From assembly GCA_965221415.1 (NCBI GenBank), contig OZ244887.1, forward strand, positions 1,612,001 to 1,676,000: a DNA stretch of 64,000 nucleotides. Direction: 5' to 3'. The stretch comes from UBA8337 sp965221415 (lineage in GTDB: Bacteria; Pseudomonadota; Alphaproteobacteria; RS24). This document shows positions 35,995 to 42,939 of this stretch, in pieces. How positions within the stretch are numbered: position 1 is the first letter of the stretch; every line of letters starts with the position of its first letter. The translations under genes and the position numbers were made by a program. Under the pieces are notes generated by a model. The model saw nothing but the letters and a program-made list of their open reading frames with translations. It had not been told where the DNA came from and ran no database searches.

Positions 35995-37877
35995 TGTTCA
36001 ATAAAAAGCACGCGGATTTGAAATTTCAGCAGGGCGCGCTAAGTGGATTTGGTGTACTGGCGAAGCAATCGGACTTAAATCCCATAACCATTACGCGCGA
36101 GCTCATCCAAAATTCGCTTGATGCCGCACGCGAAGCAGAGCGCGAACCCGCCATTATTCGCTTTGAGGTTGCCAAGCATAAGCCGAGTGATATTCCAGCA
36201 TTTGACACCTATAAAGCCGCCTTGCGTAGAGCCGAAAAAAATCACAGAAAAAGCGGCAGTGACGAGTCATCAAATACAGCACAAAGTGTGGTGAACGCGA
36301 TGACCACGCAAACGAAGGCAAAAGAAATCGAAACCCTTTTTGTCATGGATAATGGCATCGGGCTGAATGAAAATCGTATGGCGGCTCTTCTTGCAGAAGG
36401 CATTAGTGACAAATCGGCGGCGGCTTCGGGTTCTTATGGCTATGGTCACACTGCCATTATTCCAGCTTCTGATTTGCGTTATATTCTCTATGGTGGTTTA
36501 TGCGCGGGCAAAAAAATCGCTGCCGGTCATGCTGTTTTGGCATCTTTCGAAGATAAGGATGGTACATTAAAAGGCAAGGATGGTTATTTTGTTTCTGAGA
36601 TAACCAATAAAATCAAAAAACCCTTCAAATATCCTCAGAACAAAGAAATCCCCGATATTATAAAAGACAAGCTGGATACGATAAAAAAAGAAATGGGCGA
36701 TTCAGGTTCGGTTGTTGCCATCCTTGGCTTTAACCATTTCCGTGAAGAAAAAAAACTATGGAATGCGATAAAGAAAGCCGTGGCGTGCAATTTCTTCGTC
36801 GCGGTCGCCGAGGGAAGTTTGCAGGTGGAATATAAAGAGGGTGAGGAAAAGCACATTTTAGACAAGGGCGCTATCGGTGATATTCTGGAAGAATACAAAG
36901 AGCAAAAGCGCGCCAAGGATTTTCTGGCTGGCAGTAAAGCATATAAAGCCTATGAGACTATGGTGGCGGGCGAAAGCTATAGTGCAAAAACCGCGCTAGG
37001 TGACATCAAAATTAAGGTGCGCGCCTTACCGCCCGGCGAGCGCTCGCAAATTGATTTATGCCGCAACGGTATGCATATCAGCAATAATATACCGGAATTG
37101 AAACAATACCATTTCGCAGATTATGCACCATTCCACTGCTTGATTATGGTTGACGCATCTGACGGTGAATTCCATCGCCTTATCCGCAAAGCCGAACCGC
37201 CAGAGCATAATGGTATTGAAATGAAAAAGCTTGATAAGAAAGAGAAGAAAGCACTAAAAGGCGCTCTTATCAACATAAGAGAGTTCATCAAAACCAAGCT
37301 TGAAAAATTAGAGAATGAGCAATTTTCAATTTCGGATGTATTAAATTTGAATACGCAGGGCGTTGATACATTAGATGAATTGCCCCCCCGCGTGCGCGCA
37401 AGCAGCAATAAGAACGAGGGACACCGAAACCCCAGTAACCCGACATCCCCCGTCGAAACCAAGAGCAGAACTGGGGGATTTAAAAGAGCAGGCACAGCAG
37501 TTCTCTTCCACGCCGCAGCAGTGCAAACGGGCAAACGTTCATATGCCGTGCAGCTTGCTTTAAGCGAAAACAAATACGACAGCGAAATTCGCTTTGCCGT
37601 AGACGAAAGCCTTGATTTAACATGCGCTGATACAAATGCAGAAGATTTTGTGTCGCTGATAAATGTAAAAATAGACGATAGCCCCGCCGCAGAAGAACAG
37701 CTTATCAAAGACGATAGCGGCAATGTTTTGGGCATTAACCTTGGTAAAACCAAAACACAAAGCACGATGAAACTCGCATTTGACTTTGCACTCCCTGACA
37801 GCGCAGATGTAAGCGACGATACGCAAGTAAGCTTGCAGGCCGAAATGGTGCAACGTAAACTAGAAAAAGAGGCTTAA
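35994..37877 (+). CDS. GHKL-superfamily ATPase, defence-operon associated
   Basis: A 627-residue protein. The Bergerat fold is clear: N-box RELIQNSLDA (residues 35-44), G1 box VMDNGIGL (117-124) and a glycine-rich lid GSYGYGHTAI (146-155). This resembles the MutL/Hsp90/MORC group rather than sensor kinases, since no dimerisation His is present. The middle region (about 200-460) is charged with coiled-coil character; the C-terminus (about 500-627) looks beta-rich. The start overlaps the previous stop by one base (TAATG). It may act as an ATP-driven clamp or conformational switch for the operon; that is inference. Confidence 0.8.
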   Translation: MFNKKHADLKFQQGALSGFGVLAKQSDLNPITITRELIQNSLDAAREAEREPAIIRFEVAKHKPSDIPAFDTYKAALRRAEKNHRKSGSDESSNTAQSVVNAMTTQTKAKEIETLFVMDNGIGLNENRMAALLAEGISDKSAAASGSYGYGHTAIIPASDLRYILYGGLCAGKKIAAGHAVLASFEDKDGTLKGKDGYFVSEITNKIKKPFKYPQNKEIPDIIKDKLDTIKKEMGDSGSVVAILGFNHFREEKKLWNAIKKAVACNFFVAVAEGSLQVEYKEGEEKHILDKGAIGDILEEYKEQKRAKDFLAGSKAYKAYETMVAGESYSAKTALGDIKIKVRALPPGERSQIDLCRNGMHISNNIPELKQYHFADYAPFHCLIMVDASDGEFHRLIRKAEPPEHNGIEMKKLDKKEKKALKGALINIREFIKTKLEKLENEQFSISDVLNLNTQGVDTLDELPPRVRASSNKNEGHRNPSNPTSPVETKSRTGGFKRAGTAVLFHAAAVQTGKRSYAVQLALSENKYDSEIRFAVDESLDLTCADTNAEDFVSLINVKIDDSPAAEEQLIKDDSGNVLGINLGKTKTQSTMKLAFDFALPDSADVSDDTQVSLQAEMVQRKLEKEA

Positions 37878-37880
37878 TCC

Positions 37881-38720
37881 ATGTCCGTGAACGCAAGCCC
37901 AATTATTCATGCCTTGCCCTATCCCGCTTTGGAAGCTGGAAATCTTTCCTTTCCAGAAGGCAAATATCTAGCGCCAGCGGAAATGGGAAAAGATGGGCAT
38001 TCGATAAAAATTGAACATCAAATCTCAGGCGCGCCCTTTTTAAAGGCACTTATTGAAGAAAAAAAAGCCCAATTTGGATGCTTGCTATCAGTGCCAAAAG
38101 TTGGCTATCGCCGCCTCTTCTTGTCCGAAACAAAAAAACAAACGGTCGAGTGGGAGGCCACCATTGTTGGTGAACCCCCAAAATTACGCCCAGTCTTAGT
38201 TTATACAGGCGAAGAAAAAGAATATGAGTTCACAGGCGAACACGGCGTTGCCGAAATATGGCAAGGCGAAAAAGTTTTTCTACCCAAAGGAGCAAAACTA
38301 GCGCGCGCCAGTTTTCTAAATGTGAATACTTCCAAGCATCCATTCTTGCGCCCCGAAAAAGATGACACTCTTGACCCTGGGTGTTTGAGGGTTGAAGCAA
38401 ACGCGAACGAAGGGTTTTATTTTAGCATACATGCCGCACCAGATGTTTACCGCTTTATCCAAAACCCTGGCACAGAACAGGCATTGCGCTTATCTATTTT
38501 GACGGCAGCCGTCAGCCGATGCTTTGAAATTCTTAAAAATGGTTACAAAGAAGATGACGACAATAGCAATGACGCTTTTTCAAATTTGAAAATTCTAAGC
38601 GACAAGCTTTGTGATGAATTCGGCAGTGACTGGAATGATGAGAATTTTGACCCTATCCATGCGGCAACGACATTATACCCCATCCATGTGCCAGCATTAG
38701 CTGATGAAGAAGACGAATAA
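37881..38720 (+). CDS. operon protein of unknown function (fifth gene)
   Basis: I do not recognise this 279-residue acidic protein. No signal peptide or membrane span is evident. Residues 1-150 look beta-rich (VEWEATIVG, RPVLVYTG, VAEIWQGEKVFLPKGAKLA). Residues about 195-245 are helical (EQALRLSILTAAVSRCFEILKNGY), followed by an Asp/Glu-rich tail. It sits three bases after the GHKL ATPase and overlaps the next gene by one base, so it is almost certainly co-expressed. It could be a DNA-binding or scaffold subunit. Confidence 0.75.
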   Translation: MSVNASPIIHALPYPALEAGNLSFPEGKYLAPAEMGKDGHSIKIEHQISGAPFLKALIEEKKAQFGCLLSVPKVGYRRLFLSETKKQTVEWEATIVGEPPKLRPVLVYTGEEKEYEFTGEHGVAEIWQGEKVFLPKGAKLARASFLNVNTSKHPFLRPEKDDTLDPGCLRVEANANEGFYFSIHAAPDVYRFIQNPGTEQALRLSILTAAVSRCFEILKNGYKEDDDNSNDAFSNLKILSDKLCDEFGSDWNDENFDPIHAATTLYPIHVPALADEEDE

Positions 38721-39580
38721 TGGCTTATCGAGAATTAAATGATGCAGATTATTCTGCTTTGCGAAAACGCCTTATTAAAGAAAAAGGCAGCGCGCTACAA
38801 AGAGAATTTCTTGGCGTTCTAAAAGATAGTACGCAATTCATTGCTTGGATAGAAAACGCAACAGAAACCCATGATGAAGGCACTGATTTTGATTTAGTAT
38901 CAGACAAGCTGAGCGAAGACGAATTCAGAGAATTACCAGCGTCAGCAGAAAAAGACCTATTTGAAAAATGGGAAGCCATAACACCAGCACAAGCTTGTCG
39001 CGCAACATTCTGGGGCTATATGACATTGCGCCATATCAAGGAAGGTAAAATTGAGGCGTGCTACTTGGCGGCTAACGGTGGCACACTTCCGAGAGGGCTT
39101 GAGCGTATCGACAAAGCCCTAAGTGGCGGCGATGCAAAGGATATAGATAATATCGTGCGCACCGCTATTCGTCGTTTAAGCGGTTTGCCAGAAGCGCGCG
39201 GAAATAGAACCGTTTATGTTGATTGCCCTTTCGCACGCGCTTGGTGGCGTGGGCATATAGCACGAGAAGTTTGCGACACAGCTCAAGCAGATTTGGAAAA
39301 GGTGACAAAAGTTTTGCGTATCAATCAGGCATATTGGGAAAATCTGATAAATTCGGCTGTATCTAAGAGTTCCGTATTCGGTGATACAAATATAAGAGCC
39401 TCTTTAATTTGGGCTTTATCGGATTTGATCGATAACAAAGACAAAAAATCATTATTCGTTGCTAAGACAATAGAAAAAATCATAAAGCGAATTGGTATAA
39501 GGCTAGCATGGCAAGAATTATCCGTGTTTTCAGCAGATGAACTAAAAGCTTTATTCGAAAAAGAGTTTTTATCAGAGTAA
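38720..39580 (+). CDS. operon protein of unknown function (sixth gene)
   Basis: I do not recognise this 286-residue, mainly helical protein. Landmarks are FWGYMTLRHIKEGKI (about residue 96), GNRTVYVDCPFARAWWRGHI (about 163) and a C-terminal half rich in Lys, Ile and Leu. No catalytic motif stands out; Asp and Cys in VDCPFARAWW could be functional. It starts on the stop of the preceding gene (TAATG) and closes the operon; convergent AlpA begins 14 bases later. It may belong to a DUF family known from similar loci, which I cannot confirm. Confidence 0.75.
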   Translation: MAYRELNDADYSALRKRLIKEKGSALQREFLGVLKDSTQFIAWIENATETHDEGTDFDLVSDKLSEDEFRELPASAEKDLFEKWEAITPAQACRATFWGYMTLRHIKEGKIEACYLAANGGTLPRGLERIDKALSGGDAKDIDNIVRTAIRRLSGLPEARGNRTVYVDCPFARAWWRGHIAREVCDTAQADLEKVTKVLRINQAYWENLINSAVSKSSVFGDTNIRASLIWALSDLIDNKDKKSLFVAKTIEKIIKRIGIRLAWQELSVFSADELKALFEKEFLSE

Positions 39581-39594
39581 ATGCTCAAATTTAC

Positions 39595-39816
39595 CTATCG
39601 ATTTTCTTTCACCCGCGCATCAATCCACGCATCAATCTCGCTTTCGAGCCATGCGCTGGCGCGACCGCCAGTGAGTTTTATCGGCGCGGGGAATTTTTCT
39701 TCTTTAATCAGATTATGCGCATGGCTTCGGCATATGCCGACACGCATTTGCACATCCGGCCAACGTAAAAACCTCTCAGTCTTAGGCGGGTGATTGTCGT
39801 GTTCATCATTAGACAT
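39595..39816 (-). CDS. AlpA-family DNA-binding regulator/excisionase-like protein
   Basis: A 73-residue winged-helix protein: FLRWPDVQMRVGICRSHAHNLI is split by the HTH turn, then FPAPIKLTGGRASAWLESEIDAWI, the standard AlpA signature. Such proteins act as excisionases or activators of an integrase in genomic islands. The start at 39816 follows AAGGGA; a longer reading adds a non-homologous leader. Convergent with the six-gene operon. No intact integrase is present; a possible integrase remnant lies at 41289-41365. Confidence 0.88.
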   Translation of the reverse strand: MSNDEHDNHPPKTERFLRWPDVQMRVGICRSHAHNLIKEEKFPAPIKLTGGRASAWLESEIDAWIDARVKENR

Positions 39817-40043
39817 TGTTTGTCCCTTCTGTTCGCTATTGAAAGATGACAGAAAGTAAGATGCGATTGCGATACGCGAAACCATCCCCCATTCCCTATT
39901 TTGAATTTATTTCAGGGAAGGTGAACACGGCAGAAAACATGGGTTTTCGGATTAAGAAAATAAAAGTGAAATTATAAGTTCAGAATAATCTAAAACTAAA
40001 CGATATTTGTTAGATAATGAATTCGGATTAATGAAAAATAGAT

Positions 40044-40442
40044 ATGCAAAACCAAGATGACAAAACAGAAATCAAGAAAGAAATTGGTAAAAACATCGCG
40101 CACTACCAAACTTGGTTAAATGTTTGGATGCAAAGTCGTATGGAAGTGGATAAAGCTCTTCTGACAATTTCATCACTTGCTTTGGGGTTATTATTTTATA
40201 GTAAGCCAGTTGAATCATTAGAGTGTCATATATGGGTTTCTGCTGGGCTGGCTTTTATTGTAACTATCATAGGTGTTTTAATTACGTTTTGGAAAAATGC
40301 TGATTACGCTGAGAAGATGCTAGGCGGAAATATAGATGAAATCAGTCAAGGAAATCGTGCATTAAAATATCTCTCTATAACAACATTCATTACTTTCTCA
40401 ATTGCAGTCATTTTAACTTTTCTTTTAGCTATCTTGAGATAG
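40044..40442 (+). CDS. small membrane protein of unknown function
   Basis: A 132-residue protein with a charged N-terminus (about residues 1-22), hydrophobic segments near 48-58 and 65-85, and a C-terminal membrane helix at about 111-131. It is A+T rich like the rest of the island. There is no catalytic motif. I do not recognise a family, and a link to the defence-like operon is not shown; 158 bases with no other gene separate it from the AlpA start. Confidence 0.6.
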   Translation: MQNQDDKTEIKKEIGKNIAHYQTWLNVWMQSRMEVDKALLTISSLALGLLFYSKPVESLECHIWVSAGLAFIVTIIGVLITFWKNADYAEKMLGGNIDEISQGNRALKYLSITTFITFSIAVILTFLLAILR

Positions 40443-40474
40443 TTTTACAAAAGAATCGCCGCTATAATCCTTAC

Positions 40475-40648
40475 ATGAGCAATCGAGATAAAAAGTCTAA
40501 CCCGCATAATCGCGAGGCACCCAGTGGACCAAAACTTGAAAAGGGTGCATTTGTTAATAAACCTGTTAGCCAATCTCCAATTACAACGCCTCCAGTATCT
40601 GCGCCCAAAACTCCAGAAGACCCGCACCCCAAAAACAGCAAAGATTAA
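40475..40648 (+). CDS. possible short Pro-rich protein
   Basis: A 57-residue reading frame from ATG at 40475 to TAA at 40648. The product is hydrophilic and rich in Pro, Lys and Asn, with no hydrophobic segment and a disordered look. No clear ribosome-binding site is seen, and 32 bases separate it from the preceding membrane protein gene. It could be real and co-transcribed, or chance. Confidence 0.3.
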   Translation: MSNRDKKSNPHNREAPSGPKLEKGAFVNKPVSQSPITTPPVSAPKTPEDPHPKNSKD

Positions 40649-40748
40649 CTGCTATTCATCCTTAATTAAACTTTCTTTTCGCAATTCTAGCCACACCACA
40701 GTGCCAGTGCTTTACAAATATCATCGGCTTAGGAAGTGGCATACTAAT

Positions 40749-41270
40749 TTAACAAGTCGGGCAACTTAATTGACCAATTTTAAAGACAAGCCAGATAATT
40801 GTTACTGAAGCTATAACGACTGGAATACCTAAACCTATTATATATTTGTCAAAAAACGTTAAGCATTCTGCTTTTTCTTTATATGATTTTTCAATTTCTT
40901 CTTTTCTTTTTTTGTAATCACAGCTTTCATCTGTAGAATACTTTTCATCGTATTTCTTTTCTGCACTATCGTAATAGTGATTATATCCTCTGGATATACC
41001 AATTCGATATATGAGCCGCATGCAAACAAGCGCAGTAAGAATGAGTAAAATATATAAAAATTTCTGTTCCGTTAAATTAACTGTTAAAAAATCAAAAATC
41101 GTAATTACCTTTTCTGGGTCTTTTTTATCTGGGTCTTCTTTAAGGCCACCCCCAGCATATAAATAAAACCACGTAAAACCGACGACTATAAAGACACCTC
41201 TCTTAATACGTTTATCCAACGTGCGGTCAGCATCCTTTTTTTGATTTAATATATTTGCGGGTTTTGACAT
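40749..41270 (-). CDS. membrane protein with cytosolic charged loop, unknown function
   Basis: A 173-residue protein with three probable membrane helices (about residues 26-42, 68-90 and 143-165). A very charged stretch between the second and third (about 103-135: KKYDEKYSTDESCDYKKRKE) is likely coiled-coil. It ends in CPTC. GGGAG lies ten bases before the ATG. A+T-rich island cargo; no family recognised. It starts 18 bases downstream of the possible integrase remnant. Confidence 0.62.
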   Translation of the reverse strand: MSKPANILNQKKDADRTLDKRIKRGVFIVVGFTWFYLYAGGGLKEDPDKKDPEKVITIFDFLTVNLTEQKFLYILLILTALVCMRLIYRIGISRGYNHYYDSAEKKYDEKYSTDESCDYKKRKEEIEKSYKEKAECLTFFDKYIIGLGIPVVIASVTIIWLVFKIGQLSCPTC

Positions 41271-41288
41271 ATCAATTTACTCCCTTTT

Positions 41289-41365
41289 CTAAAACAGATT
41301 CCCTGCATTCTGTTTTAATTCATCGGGGTAATCCGCCCAAGCTTGCATCATTTCATGCCGCCGAC
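41289..41365 (-). pseudogene. possible C-terminal remnant of a tyrosine integrase
   Basis: Read on the minus strand to the TAG at 41289-41291, this stretch gives RRHEMMQAWADYPDELKQ. It resembles the tail of P4/phage-type tyrosine integrases (R..MMQAWADYLD). The upstream part is lost: the frame runs into the coding sequence of the lipoprotein gene in another frame. An integrase beside the tRNA end of an island is the expected position. The fragment is only about 25 residues, so homology needs a search. Confidence 0.4.
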
Positions 41366-41736
41366 TACCGCACACATCTTCTAATTTTCTTTTCGGCTTT
41401 AGCAGGTGATGGGGTGTTACCAGCCCTATTCATAAACGAGGCACGTTTGTAAATAATTCTTGTCCCTTCGCCGCTTCGAATACCTTCAATTATAAAATCA
41501 ATACTGCCAATATAAGACGTGATGACCCAGCCATCTGCTGTGGGATGACGCAATTTGCTGAGCTGGGTGGGTCTGTCAGAGAAATGACGGATCACGCACG
41601 ACTCTACTTTCTCAGGGGACAATTTCGTGTGCAAAACAATTTCTGCTTCTCGGTCAAGTACGCCATCCAATGTCGAGCACCCCGCCACAAGCACTGCCAT
41701 AAGGATAATGGAAACCTTAGTTCGTAAAACATTCAT
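41365..41736 (-). CDS. small putative lipoprotein
   Basis: A 123-residue protein with a lipoprotein signal: basic start, hydrophobic core and lipobox LVAGC (Cys at about residue 19), followed by STLDG. The mature part is about 104 residues with no motif I know; the end is basic (KKIRRCVR). GAGGAG precedes the ATG at 41736, which I prefer over a frame 36 codons longer. The C-terminal codons overlap the possible integrase remnant. Confidence 0.65.
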   Translation of the reverse strand: MNVLRTKVSIILMAVLVAGCSTLDGVLDREAEIVLHTKLSPEKVESCVIRHFSDRPTQLSKLRHPTADGWVITSYIGSIDFIIEGIRSGEGTRIIYKRASFMNRAGNTPSPAKAEKKIRRCVR

Positions 41737-41893
41737 TAGACTCTCCTCTGCGACTTTCCCGCTTTTGTTTTTCTGGCTGACAGGATAGGCGGGTTTTGCA
41801 CCGCGTGCAAACATTCGTGCCTCTATTTGACAGCGAGAAGCCAAGAAAAACTAGAAATAGCTTTCGTACACCAAAGCCCATTCAGCGATTGAA

Positions 41894-41965
41894 TTTTTCT
41901 GATTATATCGTCTATGTTGGTGAAATGAGTTTTTCTGATTATATCGTCTATGTTGATGAAAGTGG
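41894..41965 (+). repeat. 36-base tandem duplication at the start of the DUF3800 gene
   Basis: Units 41894-41929 and 41930-41965 share 31 of their first 32 bases; the last few bases differ. The period is twelve codons, so both copies read FSDYIVYV. The second copy holds the conserved N-terminus of the protein; the first lies upstream of the preferred ATG at 41925. Confidence 0.85.
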
Positions 41966-42668
41966 CGATCCCTCTCTACCGGGCGACCCCAAATACCCTG
42001 TGTTTGTACTCACATTTGTGATTGTCAAAAAGGACACTTACCGCCGGTATATTATCCCCAGCATCCAAGAATTGAAGTTTGAGTTTTTTGGGCACGATAC
42101 TGTCAATTTACATAGCTACGACATACGCCAAAAGCGTGGGGATTTTACCTTTTTGATGGATGAAGAAAAACACAATAAATTTATAGGAGCAGTCAACGAA
42201 ATCATGGAAGAGGCGCGATATGTTCTTATTTCCGCGGGAATTAGAAAATCTGAATTTAAGAAAAATTCACGCGATATGTATCATATGGCATTGCAGTTCT
42301 GTCTTGAAAGATTGAATGATTTTCTTTTGTTGAATAATCAACAGCAGCGAGAAACTCATGTTATTTTGGAAAGCAGGGGAAAAAAGGAGGATAAACAATT
42401 GAGAGAAGAATTTACCAAGATTCTCAACAATGAATATGATAGAAAGCAGACACATAAGCGCGATTACGGTGAGACTCCGCTAACGCTTAAATTCGCGAAA
42501 AAACAATCAAACCTAGCAGGGTTACAAATCGCTGATTTAGTTGGTCATCCAATCGGAAGCCATATTTGCTCTCCTAGTCAGAAAAATCGAGCGTTTGATA
42601 TAATAAACCAAAAATTCTTCCGTAGAGGTAGGAATACCATAGGAAAAAAGATATTCCCAAAAAAATAA
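41925..42668 (+). CDS. DUF3800 domain protein
   Basis: A 247-residue protein with the DUF3800 hallmark YIVYVDESGDPSLPG near the N-terminus. Conserved acidic positions are spread along it, and a late segment with LAGLQIADLVGHPIG is typical of this RNase-H-like family. DUF3800 genes are frequent mobile-region cargo with unproven function. The ATG at 41925 starts the conserved region; the longer frame from 41796 uses TTG and adds no conserved sequence. A tandem duplication overlaps the start. Confidence 0.8.
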   Translation: MSFSDYIVYVDESGDPSLPGDPKYPVFVLTFVIVKKDTYRRYIIPSIQELKFEFFGHDTVNLHSYDIRQKRGDFTFLMDEEKHNKFIGAVNEIMEEARYVLISAGIRKSEFKKNSRDMYHMALQFCLERLNDFLLLNNQQQRETHVILESRGKKEDKQLREEFTKILNNEYDRKQTHKRDYGETPLTLKFAKKQSNLAGLQIADLVGHPIGSHICSPSQKNRAFDIINQKFFRRGRNTIGKKIFPKK

Positions 42669-42691
42669 GGGCTACCGAAGCACCCCTTATT
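42659..42691. terminator. bidirectional-type hairpin between DUF3800 and tRNA-Arg
   Basis: AATAAGGG (42664-42671) pairs with CCCTTATT (42684-42691). Read on the minus strand it is followed by seven T and would end the tRNA-Arg transcript. Read on the plus strand it follows the DUF3800 stop codon but lacks a long T-run. Confidence 0.65.
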
Positions 42692-42797
42692 TCCGACTGA
42701 GATTTTTCTCTGTCCACATAGAAATATACACTTTTTTATATATTTTTCAAGTGTTGGTCTAAAACCCACTCGTCGCAAAAAAATCGGCAAAAATTTT

Positions 42798-42827
42798 GAA
42801 GAAAAATGGCGCACCGGGGAAGATTCG
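42798..42827 (+). repeat. right attachment-like repeat in the tRNA-Arg 3' end
   Basis: GAAGAAAAATGGC (42798-42810) plus CCGGGGAAGATTCG (42814-42827) pairs with 31123-31149. The repeat covers the last 20 or so bases of the tRNA gene and about nine bases downstream. Confidence 0.7.
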
Positions 42828-42883
42828 AACTCCCGACCCCTTGATTCGTAGTCAAGTACTCTATCCAGCTGAGCTACCGGTGC
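42807..42883 (-). tRNA. tRNA-Arg (anticodon ACG)
   Basis: A 77-base cloverleaf can be drawn. The acceptor stem is GCACCGG with CCGGTGC. The D-arm begins GCTC, with GAGT closing it. The anticodon stem CTTGA/TCAAG holds loop CTACGAA, giving ACG (read as ICG, decoding CGU/CGC/CGA). The T-arm contains GTTCGAATC. The discriminator is G and CCA is encoded (TGG at 42807-42809). The 3' end is the island insertion point. Confidence 0.97.
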
Positions 42884-42896
42884 CCTGAATTGTGCC

Positions 42897-42925
42897 GTTG
42901 TAGTCGGTGCGCAAAACGATTGCAA
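42897..42925 (-). promoter_or_regulatory. promoter of tRNA-Arg
   Basis: On the minus strand TTGCAA (42920-42925) and TACAAC (42897-42902) are 17 bases apart, placing initiation about seven bases before the tRNA 5' end. Confidence 0.65.
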
Positions 42926-42939
42926 GCGATAATGAAACC

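Noticed and set aside
31621..39580. Calling the operon a canonical Dnd or Ssp system
   Set aside because: No DndB, DndD/SspC-type ATPase or DndE/SspB homologue is recognisable; only the desulfurase, a PP-loop protein and a DUF262-HNH protein correspond.
41796..41924. Longer DUF3800 protein starting at TTG 41796
   Set aside because: The extra 43 residues lack family similarity and include the first copy of the tandem duplication; the conserved region starts at the ATG at 41925.
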